Part shown: one piece after another, positions 1 to 9,744 of the stretch
Layout: every line of letters starts with the position of its first letter
Position numbering within the stretch: position 1 is the first letter of the stretch
Assembly (NCBI GenBank): GCA_037176885.1
Contig: JAWWNJ010000034.1
Coordinates: 186,001-250,000, forward strand
Reading direction: 5' to 3'
DNA from: Favolaschia claudopus
Taxonomy: Eukaryota; Basidiomycota; Agaricomycetes; Agaricales; Mycenaceae
Length of the DNA: 64,000 nucleotides
The notes under the pieces: generated by a model
Database searches by the model: none
Told to the model about the DNA's origin: nothing
What the model saw: only the letters and a program-made list of their open reading frames with translations
Position numbers and translations under genes: made by a program

Positions 1-937
1 GGCGAGTCAACGTCGAGGGAGTCGAGGAAGAGCCGGACGGTCACGGAGACGAAGGCGTGAATGGCGGTGGCAAGGAGCCGTTACAGTTGGTAAGACCGTG
101 CAATGGGTGAGAGCCGGCACGCAAGGACCTCTGGAAGCGGGCGGACGTGTCGAGCCAGCACGACGAGGGTGATAGAAACAGATGCCTGGTTCCTCGCGTA
201 CGGTGTGGATGGAGATGCGGGTATGGACGCGAGAACAGCCGCGGGAGGACGATAGGTCGGGGATGCGTGAGCGGGTGGGGGTGAATGAGGGCAAGGGTAC
301 TGGACCGGCGGTGCAGAGAGGCGAGGAGGGTTTCGCCGAGCGGGGCCCTTGAGCTATGATATATATAATAGTACGTGTCGACAGGATACACTGCCTTTGA
401 CAACGACTGAGCATGGGAGAGAACGACGCTGTGAGAGCAGAAAAGGCTTTACCTTCCACCTCATATATCCTCTGCGCTTCTTCTCCTGCGCTCCTCCCTC
501 CAATTCGCCTCTCCTCTGCACGTCTCACCGCTTCTCCCTCCGTATCCTCATTCGATGTCCCCTATAGCGATCCTCGTCCAGTGCATACTTATAGTCCAGG
601 CACACAGACAATGGTGGGTGTACGGGGAAACGTAAACAAAAGCGCGAAAGAGAGCCATGGCCGTTGGTAGCGGTGGGGGCGTCGGTGTTGATAGCGTTGG
701 TACTCTGCACTGCCTGCGCCGCTGAGGCTCAAGGGGACGGTTCCCACCTCGTCCTCGTCCTCAGGTCGTCCTCAGTGAAATTAGCGGCAAGAGGAGCCTG
801 AGGGCAGGCGTCTAAGGGTTTGGCGAAGGACGACTTTGATATTCACATCTGTGGACAGGATAGACTCTGACACAAATGGCGGGCGCTGGTGGGCAACGTC
901 GAAGCGTCGAGCGGAATGCGTCAAGCATGGTTGATCG
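1..937. other. Unassigned GC-rich region, no supported gene
   Basis: Open frames exist on both strands (for example a 173-codon frame on the minus strand at 7-528), but they look like by-products of GC-rich, low-complexity sequence. They show no recognisable domain and no clear intron pattern. Part of 640-720 (a run ending in ggtactctgcact) resembles 7880-7915, which suggests this is the left part of a dispersed repeat that recurs before the second tRNA-like cluster. I see no gene I can support. Confidence 0.4.
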
Positions 938-1040
938 TCGCCGATGATCCGACGGCTTATGTTTGTTGTCTTTCGACATCGATTCCATACACAGTCAAAC
1001 ACATCCACAGTTTGCTTTCAACTTCCATGTCCCGTTCATT
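938..1040 (+). repeat. Dispersed repeat, copy 1, upstream of tRNA-like modules
   Basis: This stretch resembles 8060-8160 and, more weakly, 11195-11260. Shared landmarks are a GATCC-CGACGGCTTA block, a cagtcaaaca/cacaggcaaaca block and TTTCAACTTCCATGT. Copies 1 and 2 lie a few hundred bases upstream of a run of tRNA-like modules on the same strand. It could be the 5' part of a longer composite repeat. Function unknown. Confidence 0.5.
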
Positions 1041-1250
1041 TGACAAGTCGCCCCTGCTCCATCGTTTGGCCGACGGCTTTGTAACTCGCTCATTCTTCAC
1101 CGCAAACTCTGGTCTCTCAGGCTCAAGCCCGCCGTTCCCGCTTTCAAATTCAAAGAACTCAGTCACGATACAAGCTCAGGCTCACTGGCAGTATGCGGAG
1201 TTAATACCGTGTCTATTGACTCTGCCCCAGCTACACGTTTTCCGACTATC

Positions 1251-1346
1251 TCAGACGTTGTGCGGCACACACCCACACCCTATCAAAACTCTCTCACATT
1301 GACAATTAAGCGGGGCGTAAATCGAGGTTCGACTCCTCGCGACTGG
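1251..1346 (+). ncRNA. tRNA-like module 1
   Basis: A 96-nt module. It begins tcagacg (1251-1257) and contains a perfect T-arm at 1323-1339, a 5-bp stem cgagg/cctcg with loop ttcgact, matching the pol III B box. It ends cgactgg (1340-1346). The end segments pair as an acceptor stem at 6 of 7 positions including one T-G wobble. They differ from the tcggacg/cgtccga pair of module 3 in a partly compensated way. The body is 15-25 nt longer than a normal tRNA and I cannot assign an anticodon arm. A T6 run follows at about 1370. Confidence 0.55.
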
Positions 1347-1555
1347 GTTCTCTCGTCAACCTCGAACTTTTTTCTCTTGTCTTTATTTGTCTCGCGGATG
1401 CACAAGACCTTCCCGATCTCTCGGTCTCTTTCACTCCTTCTCCTCGTGTCGAATTTTTCGCAATGATAGTCTCTTTCAACTTAACTTAAGTTACTCAACT
1501 CAACACCATTGCTCTGTCTCTACCTCTGCTTCAAATTTCAACCTTTCTGTGGATT

Positions 1556-1665
1556 CGATGCGACATCGGCTTTGATCTGAACCTGCCACTGGCGCTAGTA
1601 CTTTCCCCCGGCCATCCAAGATCAAACATCAAACATGGGACCGAGGTTCAACTCCTCGCGCCGTC
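1556..1665 (+). ncRNA. tRNA-like module 2 (degenerate 5' half)
   Basis: A clear T-arm lies at 1642-1658 (cgagg/cctcg, loop ttcaact), followed by cgccgtc. The 5' half is poorly conserved and the start is a guess from the usual length of about 100 nt. A T15 run at 1688-1702, the length of a strong pol III terminator, lies 22 nt after the module. Confidence 0.4.
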
Positions 1666-1687
1666 ATACTGTGTCGAAGGCTACGTC

Positions 1688-1702
1688 TTTTTTTTTTTTT
1701 TT
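1688..1702 (+). terminator. T15 run after tRNA-like module 2
   Basis: Fifteen consecutive T residues lie 23 nt downstream of a B-box/T-arm module. RNA polymerase III terminates at runs of four or more T in fungi. Similar runs follow modules 3 (2008-2018) and 10 (10882-10893), and, on the minus strand, modules 11 and 13. Confidence 0.5.
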
Positions 1703-1886
1703 CATTGTGACCAACCCGGCTCGAATGAAATTAATCTCATCCTCTTTCCGTTCCCTTCAACCTGCAATTCGTGTAAAACTCACTCTGGCACAAATATCAC
1801 TACCCACAAGGTGATAACGTGTAAGCGCATTTTTCTCAAATGACACTACCCACTGAAGTCATCTTGACAAGGACGTTGTGTAGAAC

Positions 1887-1985
1887 TCGGACGTCGTGCG
1901 GCACACACCCACATTCCAGCCGAACATGTCTTCCACATTGACAATTGAGCGGGGCGTATATCGAGGTTCGACTCCTCGCGTCCGA
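1887..1985 (+). ncRNA. tRNA-like module 3 (best acceptor stem)
   Basis: A 99-nt module. The head tcggacg (1887-1893) and tail cgtccga (1979-1985) are perfectly complementary over 7 bp. The T-arm 1962-1978 has a perfect 5-bp stem and loop ttcgact. After the head comes tc then gtgcggcacacaccc, where a GTG/CAC D-stem can form. A small hairpin atgt-cttcc-acat occurs where the anticodon arm would be, but with a 5-nt loop. T11 follows at 2008-2018. This is tRNA-shaped but not a canonical tRNA. It could be a pol III transcript or the head of a tRNA-related SINE. Confidence 0.6.
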
Positions 1986-2007
1986 ATGATACTCCTGCAT
2001 GGCCGCG

Positions 2008-2018
2008 TTTTTTTTTTT
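2008..2018 (+). terminator. T11 run after tRNA-like module 3
   Basis: Eleven consecutive T residues begin 23 nt after the end of module 3, the same spacing as for module 2. This is consistent with a pol III terminator. Confidence 0.45.
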
Positions 2019-2470
2019 GTCTCGCAGATCTCTGAGAGGTTTTCTGAACCTCTAGGGCCTCCGAGTCATCACTTCAAGTCTACTCGCTCTGTCATCTATT
2101 TGCCCATCTCTACTCCCATTTAACTTTCGTTCAGCATGTTTTTTCAATTCCGTTTCCTCCATTTCGACAGTCATCCAAGACTCATTTTGCTCCGGTTCTG
2201 AAACTCCCACTACGTACTTTACCCTCCGGATCAGCGTCGATGTTCAACGTTCAAATCCTCGCGCCCGGATGCATGTCCACTTCTTCACTTTTTCTTCTTT
2301 TGCTAACCAACCCGGCTAGAATCAAATCGAATCAACCCCATCCTCTTTCCGTTCTATTCAACCTGCAATTCGTGTCAAAATCATTCTCCCTCGAATTTTT
2401 ATTCAGGGCATCTCCCTCAGTGACACCACCCACTCAACTCATCTCAAGTAACAAGCATTCTACATAGCAC

Positions 2471-2570
2471 TCGGACGTCGTGCGGCACGCACCCGCACCA
2501 CTCAAGTGCGAAATCATGATCACCTTTGTTAAACTGCAGGGAAGATCGGGGTTCGACTCCCCACGTTCGC
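2471..2570 (+). ncRNA. tRNA-like module 5
   Basis: A 100-nt module. The head tcggacg (2471-2477) pairs with the tail cgttcgc (2564-2570) at 6 of 7 positions including one G-T wobble. The T-arm is gggg-ttcgact-cccc at 2548-2562. A 6-bp D-arm gtgcgg/ccgcac can form around 2480-2500. A degenerate T-arm remnant (module 4) lies at about 2246-2272. Confidence 0.55.
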
Positions 2571-2816
2571 ATGGGAAGCATTATGTATATGCTTTTATTC
2601 TCTCTTCTTTGTTTTACAGATTTCAAACTAGGGAGATTCATTTATATCGTCCCTCTCGAAGCTATGTGTACAGTACCCCGAATTCAATACTGACTGCGTA
2701 TCCGAACCCGATTACTACAGAGCTCCCGGCACAAAAGTTACTCGGATATCGCCGGCGGGAGGTCCCTAATATAATTTCAATTGCATTCGTTCAGCGTTAA
2801 TCCCGGCAAAAATCAC

Positions 2817-2920
2817 TCGAACGTCATGCGATGTGCCAGCCAACCTCTGAGACACTTGGTCTACAGAATGAGAAGATCTCAACAAATCCCGGTAACGCAG
2901 GTTCATCTCCTCGTATCCGA
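2817..2920 (+). ncRNA. tRNA-like module 6
   Basis: A 104-nt module with head tcgaacg (2817-2823) and tail tatccga (2914-2920). These pair at 5 of 7 positions. The T-arm is weak (agg-ttcatct-cct). The head context actcgaacgtcatgcg follows the same pattern as the other modules. Probably a decayed member. Confidence 0.45.
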
Positions 2921-3224
2921 ATAGACATATCCCAGACAGTGCTTTTTGCTGGTATTCACACTGAAGATCTGAAGATACCCTGTATATGCTTTTGCCATCC
3001 ATTGTCACAGTTCAGCACTGCCCTCCCCTGGAGGTAAGTTGGACTTGAAGTTGGAGGTAAGGCATGTTTTATTTCTTCCCGACTTGCTAAGATTAAGTAA
3101 TCCTAACTCAATCCTGACTGCGTTCAAAAGTCCTCATATCCAATCTGATCTTGGGCAAGTCATTCCTCAGCGTAGACTTTTGTTCTTTTCCGGTGTGTAC
3201 TCACTGTGTTCAAGCGCCCCCTAG

Positions 3225-3500
3225 ATTTTTGATGTCTAGCTGATGGCCGCGAGACGGCCTCGGCACGTCCTGCTCTGCCGTGACGTGTACACACGCCTCG
3301 CCATGCATCTAGGCGCGTCTAGACGGCGTCTCCGTTCCACGGCCGTCGCGGAGGTAGACGCCCCTCGGCCGAGAAACTATGAGGCGGCCGGCAAAGGCCG
3401 GTTCTAGACGCAACTCCTTGGCTCCGTGGACCTCCACTGGCCTCGGCGATCACCTCAGCGCGCCTCGCCACCGGCCATTTTAGGGACTGTTTGAACGCAG
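3225..3500. other. GC-rich island with short inverted words
   Basis: This is a strongly GC-rich block between AT-richer flanks. It is dense in ggcg/cgcc words and near-palindromes such as ggcgcgtctagacggcgtc. I see no ORF of note, no tRNA-like module and no splice pattern. It may be a decayed repeat. Confidence 0.35.
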
Positions 3501-3642
3501 TGACTTCAATTTCGGAGATTTTCGTGTATTAATCCCTCATGTTTACGTAGGTACAGTGCACATCGCTCTTCGCAAATCCGAATCTCGTCTGTTATCCTTC
3601 GTGACTTCTCGGCTACTCTCTGCATGCAGCATCGTCAACAAT

Positions 3643-5666
3643 CTACTTGGGCGGTGGCGTAGGGAGCGAGAAAACAAGCTTCTTCTGCGCTCCATTCTTC
3701 AACTCTGCAACCGGGGTGCTGGAATCGTACTCCTTCCCGTCAACAGTAAATTGACCCCGCGTCCACGAGTCAGGGTTACCATGGGTCTTTTGAAGCTCCT
3801 TGTCAGATCTCAAAAGCCACGCAATAGAACTCAAGGTGCCGCTGCGATCCGTAGAATCTGGAAAATGACCCATCAAATCATGTACGAAGTGAGTGGAATG
3901 ATATTGGCATACACTTTCTCCTTTCCTTCCCGACCGTGACTTCTACGTTCACGATGGTACTGTTTGACCTCGTCACGGTCTACGTGAAGTCAGCCATCAG
4001 GCCTGATTGTGGAGGATAAAATCTACTGCTTACCTTTGCTGTCAACCTCGTGCAGATTGCCACAAGGCGTGCTTGATCTTCATTGCGAGCGTTTTTAATA
4101 TTGGTTTCAAATGCCTGAACGTCATTCTGAATCGGCAGTTATCAGCTTCGCTCCACAGATGATAATAGTACTGACACTCGAGCCGTACGCTCTCAGACAG
4201 TCTATCACGAAGGCTTCGGCTTTCAGGATTGAATTCTTCACAGCTTCAACCTCGATCCATTTTGCGCGGGGATCATATGTCACTTGGGCTGCAGAGGCAG
4301 CTTCAAGTGCATCTTTCGTTCTATGGATCGCCCTGAAAAGATGTCGTCGTTCATTTCAGAGGCCAAGATTAAATCGTATAACATACTCGTCAAGCAACCG
4401 ACTCTGCTCATATGTTATGTTATCACGGAACTTCAGATGCAAAGTGTGGCATTCAACCACCAGCGCCCGGGCGACCGCATAGTAAGGTCGAATGATTGCA
4501 CCGAAAAGCGAGTGCAGCTCGAAGTACCTGTCGGGCAGCGGCTGAGTGTTTTCTGGGATCTAGAAGATGTTGAGATGGGCATGCGGGTAGAAAGAGAAGC
4601 AAATACCATAAACTTCACAAGCTTCTCGAACGCTGATTCCACGCCTGAGAAATTGTTGGTATTGCCCGTGGATGAAACTTCGACAGCGTCCACCAATCTA
4701 AGACGGATTTATTTCCAGAACAGCTCAAATGTCTACGAGACTTACAGTATGATAACTGTCCAGAAGTCCTCCGAGTCCGCCATTTTCGCGACACTTGGAT
4801 CTCGGCCAGACAGCGAAACATCGATAATAATTGTTGTTCGTATGAAGTGGGTTCTGAATTTCTGTCGCGTAAATCATTGCAATTTAGCCTCAACCTCATC
4901 TAAAGAGAGCAAATTGTACGTACACGAGGAAGGTTTCCCTGACTAGCAACGGTGTCTAGTTTTTGTTTCATGGGCGGAAACTTTTCCTTGCCGAGTTTTG
5001 TGGAAACGGCTGGATAATCGGCCCACTTGCTGACGAGAGCCCTATACAGGGCCATATCGTCGTACTTGTAAGCCAGTTCCATCTCAGCCTTTCGTTTATT
5101 TCTGTCCGTCTAGAATTCTTAAGTAGAATAATCAGTTCGTGTCGGGGACAAAATCATACGTCGACGCTGAACCAATCGAGTAGCTTCTGGTCCTGCTCTT
5201 GCAACTCTTTCCTCGCTTTCATCCAAGCTTCAATGAACATAATGTCAACGTGAACATCAGTCCCGGAAAGAACATTGGGCGCCGGCGATCCGGTGGCCGA
5301 CCAGGCACAAAAGTCAAGCAGCAACCTAGGGGGGTAAACCGAGCATAAATCACAAGCCGTTTTGTTTCGAGAAAAATATAAATCCTACTCTTCAAGGTTG
5401 GGGATCATGGAGGTGTAACGATGGAATATGTTCCATGAATCCTCAGATTCGCCCTTGACCTTCGTAGTCAAACCGTTGATCTCGTCAAGGCAGTCACGCA
5501 AGGTCGACACAGTCCAGTACAGGGAGTGTTGGTTGCGCTTGGCTTCGCAGGCATCGGAGGCGGCTACCTCAAGCAGATCACTGAGAGTTTTAGTGACTGG
5601 AGGCGGCTTGGGTAGGTCGAGCTTGGTGAGCTGGAGAAACAGAGAATCTTGGGACAGTGTCGACAT
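3643..5666 (-). CDS. Multi-exon protein of unknown function
   Basis: I do not recognise this protein. Exons can be chained on the minus strand from ATG at 5666. Exon 1 is 5389-5666 (starts MSTLSQDSLFLQL), exon 2 is 5160-5325 and exon 3 ends near 4935 (contains AYKYDDMALYRALVSKWADYP). Further exons include FRTHFIRTTIIIDVSLSGRDP near 4850, LPDRYFELHSLFGAIIRPYYA near 4500 and ETNIKNARNEDQARLVAICTR near 4070. The last exon ends at 3643 with KLVFSLPTPPPK. An apparent in-frame TGA near 4892 disappears if a 62-nt intron is used (gtacgtac to gacag). The protein is helical and charged, with no signal peptide or obvious membrane segment. The chain is convincing as a gene, but exact exon limits in the 3' half are uncertain. 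Confidence 0.6.
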
Positions 5667-6041
5667 GTCGATAGAACGATGGCGATTGTGTGAAGAGGTC
5701 AGAGTATTTATCGGTTTCTCCAGCAGGCGGACAAGCAGCCGTCAGGGTTGAGGGCATGGTGCTGGGATGTAGCACTGTATGCAAATGAACAGTGGTCGAA
5801 AATAGCAGGCGCCTATGTGCAGATCAGTAGGGATACTTATTGCCGAATTTGGGGACTCCGAATCGTTGGGCATTCGCTGCCTGGCGTATTCGTTGTTAAA
5901 TGAGTGGGGCACGGTTGTGAACAACTGCTATATCGCCGTTGAAACGTCAACTACCACAGAAATAGTTGAGCAAGCGTGGGGATTGTGCTGCTTTGAAAGG
6001 CTGGTGAAATGATCAGGGGTGAGGGCATTCTTTACACACCG

Positions 6042-6568
6042 CTAGCAGTAAATGATTGAGTCCGAAAGAATGTCCGAGAGCTCGAGCAATGCGACTTGAG
6101 CGTAAGCCGCCTCCGTTTCGGATAATCGGATTGTGCCCTGGATTAATGTCGTCGGACCTAACGCAATATATTCATAGGTACGCACTTTCCAGACGCTGCT
6201 GACGAGGCCTCCGAATGCCAGGAAAGCATGCTATGTTATGGTCATTCCCGGATGGGCAAGGTCACGCCATCTGTACTAACCAATTCCCGAATTTCAAAAT
6301 CCACTGGCAGATGGAGCTCCTGCCCATTTACTCTAGATATGCCTCGAATGCAGACACATTGAACGTCGCTGTGAATTTCCAACAGTGAAAAGCGCGCCAG
6401 CTATACAACTGTATGGAAGGAGGCACTAGGTTTGACGATGACTAAAACAAACGTCAGCTATCGATCCAGTGCAATTTTTGGAACGGAGCATTCATAGCCA
6501 TACATTACCTTTCCCTCGCGCTCTTCACACTTCACCGTGATCTTACTTCCATCGGAAGAGGGCGACAT
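6042..6568 (-). CDS. Putative small multi-exon gene, unknown function
   Basis: ATG at 6568 opens MSPSSDGSKITVKCEEREGK, followed by a GT donor. Later coding-like segments on the same strand are VQCVCIRGISRVNGQELHLPV near 6350 and TTLIQGTIRLSETEAAYAQVA near 6120, with a stop at 6042. The segments are separated by plausible short introns. The product would be about 110-130 aa with no domain I recognise. Another upstream exon is possible: ATG at 6717 opens MQNSEQDFLQRLLNASQAGGG. Confidence 0.35.
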
Positions 6569-6829
6569 CTTGATGGAAAGTTAATCTCATCAGAGGAACG
6601 AAACTTTGAACAAAGCTGTTGGCTAATCTTGAACGAATGAATGCAAGACGAGTCACCTCCTCCTGCCTGGCTGGCGTTTAAGAGCCGTTGTAAGAAGTCT
6701 TGTTCACTATTTTGCAAGGCAGCGCTAAGATAATCATACTCAAATGGAAGAATTAGAGCGCCTACCTGATACTATGTGAAGCAAGTGACAATGTCTCTAC
6801 GCTGGGCTAGAGGGCAGTCAGCCTGGCTG

Positions 6830-7215
6830 TAGCATTCCCCGAAGACGAACAGTGCTATGTGGGAAAGGTTGACACTTCACTTGCCAATCTTCTGGATGTC
6901 GACCCGTACCGGCCGCCGACCACAGAGCTTCGGAGCTTACAGCGAACGTAGCAAGAGAGCGTTGAGGATATTTTGGATCCAGTGGAACGGCGCCTAACGA
7001 GAAAGCTTCAGTTGAAGTCAGCATGACTGTGGAAATCCCCGACGACGAACAGTGCTATGCGGCGGGAAACGTCGACACTTCACTGGCCAATCTCCTGGGT
7101 TTCAATCCATACAGCCCGCCGACCACGAAGCTTCGGAGCTTACAGCGAACGCAGCAAGAGAGCACCGAAGATGATTTGGCTCTGCAACCACACGGGCGCC
7201 TAATGAGATAGCTCC
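6830..7215 (+). pseudogene. Tandem duplicated coding fragment, first copy broken
   Basis: Two direct copies are offset by 200 bp: gaagacgaacagtgctatg at 6841 and gacgacgaacagtgctatg at 7041. Both read as the same peptide type (DEQCY...DTSLANLL...PPTT-LRSLQRT). The right copy is open from ATG at 7023 to the stop at 7211 (62 aa). The left copy has TAG where the right has CAG, in the cgaacg-AG-caagag context, so it is truncated. The peptide is not recognised. It may be an exon fragment of a larger lost gene. Confidence 0.5.
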
Positions 7216-7446
7216 AGTTCACAAACGCGAACTATGAACCGCGGTATCAGCGCAATAGATCCTGGTAACAATGAGTACGTCGGCCACAATCCCGGTACGA
7301 TGCATGAATTCATACCCACACATCACGCATGTGCGCTCCTCGAACGGCTCTGCGTAGGCTATTTTTCTTATCGCAACAAATGAACAACTAGAACCTGCAA
7401 GTCGATGTCTGGATGTGGGAGATAGTGCACGGTTCCAGGCGGCCGC

Positions 7447-7693
7447 ATGGATTTAAAACTTGATGGAGGATCCGAGGGCGGAGAGAGAGCTAGCGAGACG
7501 ACGGAGGCTTGCAGCCGCCCGCGAGGAGGCGAGATTGACGAAGTTAAAGACGCTGTTGGCGGAATCAGGAATGTGCTTCACAGTTAAGTTGCCAACTGCG
7601 TATGCTCGAGGAGCTCGGGAACTTCGAGGAAGAAGACGACGATAGCGCCGAGAATCTGGTGAGACAAGAGGCCCACGACGTGACGAAGTAGGC
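7447..7693 (+). other. Acidic coding-like fragment, possibly two exons
   Basis: One frame from 7447 starts MDLKLDGGSEGG. A second frame, reachable through an AG acceptor near 7566, reads ECASQLSCQLRMLEELGNFEE and then an acidic tail before a stop. The opposite strand also shows a long open frame (7565-7978), so coding direction is uncertain. Low confidence. Confidence 0.2.
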
Positions 7694-8059
7694 CACAGGA
7701 AACCTGCGTTGTGGATGACAATAGGCATGAGAACATGGACGAGAAATGGAGGGAGAAGCTAACGTAGCATCAATGATCAGTCTCACACGCGGCCCACCTT
7801 CCCATCCAAACCCTTGTCTCGTCTCCCCCTGCATCTTGGCGTCAGAAAAAGTCGCGGATGATGTAGACGGTAGGCTGTAGCCCTTGAGAGCGGTGTGAGC
7901 GTCGGTACTCTGCACTATTGCTACGGCTGTTTGTAGTGCGCCACCGGGCAGAGGGTGGTCGGCGGGTGTATGGTACATCGTGTGGTGCGCTTGGGGCGGG
8001 CGGATCGGAAGAACTCGGACGGCGTCGAGTGACGCGAACGCCGAAGGAGTCGTCGGCTA

Positions 8060-8160
8060 TCGGCGTTGATCCCCGACGGCTTACGTGTCCTTTGGCCCTC
8101 CATGTCAAGCACAGGCAAACAAATCCGCGCCTTGCTTTCAACTTCCATGTGCTTCCCTTG
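8060..8160 (+). repeat. Dispersed repeat, copy 2
   Basis: This matches 938-1040 through the gatccc-cgacggctta block, the cacaggcaaacaaatc block and ttgctttcaacttccatgtgc. As with copy 1, it precedes a set of plus-strand tRNA-like modules (8.7-10.9 kb). The sequence between it and 8720 holds no supported gene. Confidence 0.5.
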
Positions 8161-8721
8161 CTTTTCAGTCGACAGCCCACCTCCTCGAACTTTCCACGGA
8201 TTACTCTGCAATTTTTTTCCCTCGTCCACCTCTGCGCGCCGGGATTTACACCGCAACTCAAAATTCAGATTGGAATTTCGCTTAAGATTTGGCCACCCAA
8301 TATTCGATGGCCGCCGTTGTCTGACTGGTTTCTGTCTTGGAACTTTCAAAAAGCCTATAGTGGCTACCGTTTCACTCAGTTCTGTGCAAAAAGGAACTTC
8401 CCCACCTGTCGCAATGAAGTTGAATGCCCGCATCAACGGCTACCTCAAACCTCGGAATAGCTTGAGGATGCTCGCAGCTCGATCTTGAAACTCGTCTCCG
8501 TTACGACCCTGCAAGTTTGATGCAGCGCGTATTATACTCAACTCTTTTCTGCAGCGCTTTTACGCGGGTAAGCCACTCTTAAACCATTCGTTTGTCCAGT
8601 TGCATGTTCAATTAAAAGTCGTAGCCCGACCAGTTCCACTCTTGATCTACGTTTCTCGAGTTCATCGCACTCAACCTCAGCTACATAATTCTCGACAATC
8701 TTCGAGTCTCATTCAAGCAAC

Positions 8722-8760
8722 TCGGACGTCGTGTGAAATCCTACATCCAAGCTCAAGCAG
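8722..8760 (+). repeat. 5' fragment of a tRNA-like module (module 7)
   Basis: The head aactcggacgtcgtgtg matches the start of modules 3 and 5, but no T-arm follows within 150 nt. It is a truncated module. Confidence 0.4.
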
Positions 8761-9101
8761 ACCCTCCCGTTTGATTTGGCATGGTGCTTGATCAGATTTG
8801 CTTTTGCTTTTGCTCGAACAGCTGGTAAGCTGATCTATCGCCCACCTCGATTCAAAGACAGCTACGACCTTGGCTAGATTTTTTGTCTCCTTGAATTCCA
8901 TCTCGAAGTCATCATAACCAGCATGCACATTGCACGATCCTAGCTCGATAGGTTCCCGGCCCCTTGGCTTGATGTGAAGATTGGATTTAAACCAACCTCG
9001 ACTGCTGTGCTGTCTTTCTGGTCGAGTCTCTCTCCCGGCAAATCTCTCTACAACCCAAGTAAAATAAAGACTAAACAAAAAACTGTTCAGCACGAATGTA
9101 C

Positions 9102-9188
9102 TCGGACGCAGTGCACGGTGCACCTTCCCGCTCTTATCGGTTCTCACTGGCAGCGACGGAAATTGGGGGTTCGACTCCTCACGTTTGA
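9102..9188 (+). ncRNA. tRNA-like module 8 (shortest, 87 nt)
   Basis: The head tcggacg (9102-9108) and tail cgtttga (9182-9188) pair at all 7 positions, two of them G-T wobbles. The T-arm is gggg-ttcgact-cctc (9166-9180), with one G-T wobble. The D-region reads gtgcacggtgcacc, a short palindrome shared with module 10 and nearly with module 13. At 87 nt it is the closest to real tRNA size. Confidence 0.55.
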
Positions 9189-9455
9189 ATTGCGTTTGTT
9201 GTTGACGGTGTCTTTTTGCCTTGATTCCCGTCTAGCCTATATGCTTCTGCCTTTGTCAATGGTTTCTCGTTATATGCTTGACGCTTGAATTCTACGCCGA
9301 CCGCTCCAAGTTACACACCCAATTTGCTGTGATGCAATATTATTTATGCTGTTTTTCCGAGTCTTCGCCTATCGCTATCGTATCCCGTCCTGACTCTCGG
9401 GGCTTTCGATCCCATCGAATTCTTTGCCGACTGGAAGATAAAGTCAACAAACTGA

Positions 9456-9541
9456 TTCGCACGGTGCACCCTTCCAGTCTAATAGAAAAGTCTTATATAG
9501 CTTGACAACAGAAATTCCAGGTTCGACTCCTGTATTTTGTT
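9456..9541 (+). ncRNA. tRNA-like module 9 (degenerate)
   Basis: A head-like block ttcgcacggtgcaccctt lies at 9456 and a T-arm cagg-ttcgact-cctg at 9518-9532. The acceptor ends do not pair. Probably a decayed copy of the cggtgcacc subfamily. Confidence 0.35.
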
Positions 9542-9738
9542 CTGAGATTATCATCGACCGATCATTCGGTTCAAAGAATGATTTCACTAGAACTGATCTC
9601 TGCCCGCCCTTCATGATTGTAAATTCTTCGTTTGAACAGGGAGAGGCGGAAGTAACTAACGTTGCTAATGCTTCCATCAAATCGATCGGTAAGTTAGTTA
9701 CAACGTTAACTAACGAGGACAACGCTCAAATCCAACTC

Positions 9739-9744
9739 GAACGG
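9739..9744 (+). repeat. Left 6-bp target-site duplication (GAACGG) of MITE
   Basis: GAACGG directly precedes the left terminus TATGGCGGTCC of the foldback element and is repeated at 10759-10764 directly after its right terminus. Confidence 0.8.

Larger units (their letters stand above)
1712..2570 (+). repeat. Tandem duplication of spacer plus tRNA-like module
   Basis: Spacer and module recur together. The block starting caacccggct at 1712 reappears at 2308 (offset 596). Both copies share a catcctctttccgtt stretch, cctgcaattcgtgt and a tract of short cacta/caccaccc words. Each leads into a module head acTCGGACGTCGTGCGGCAC (1885, 2469; offset 584). The array therefore grew partly by duplication of units of about 590 bp, not only by independent insertion. 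Confidence 0.65.

Noticed and set aside
4840..4935. Premature stop in the 3643-5666 gene
   Set aside because: The TGA lies inside a 62-nt segment with GT and AG ends and a branch-like ctaaat. Treating it as an intron restores the frame.
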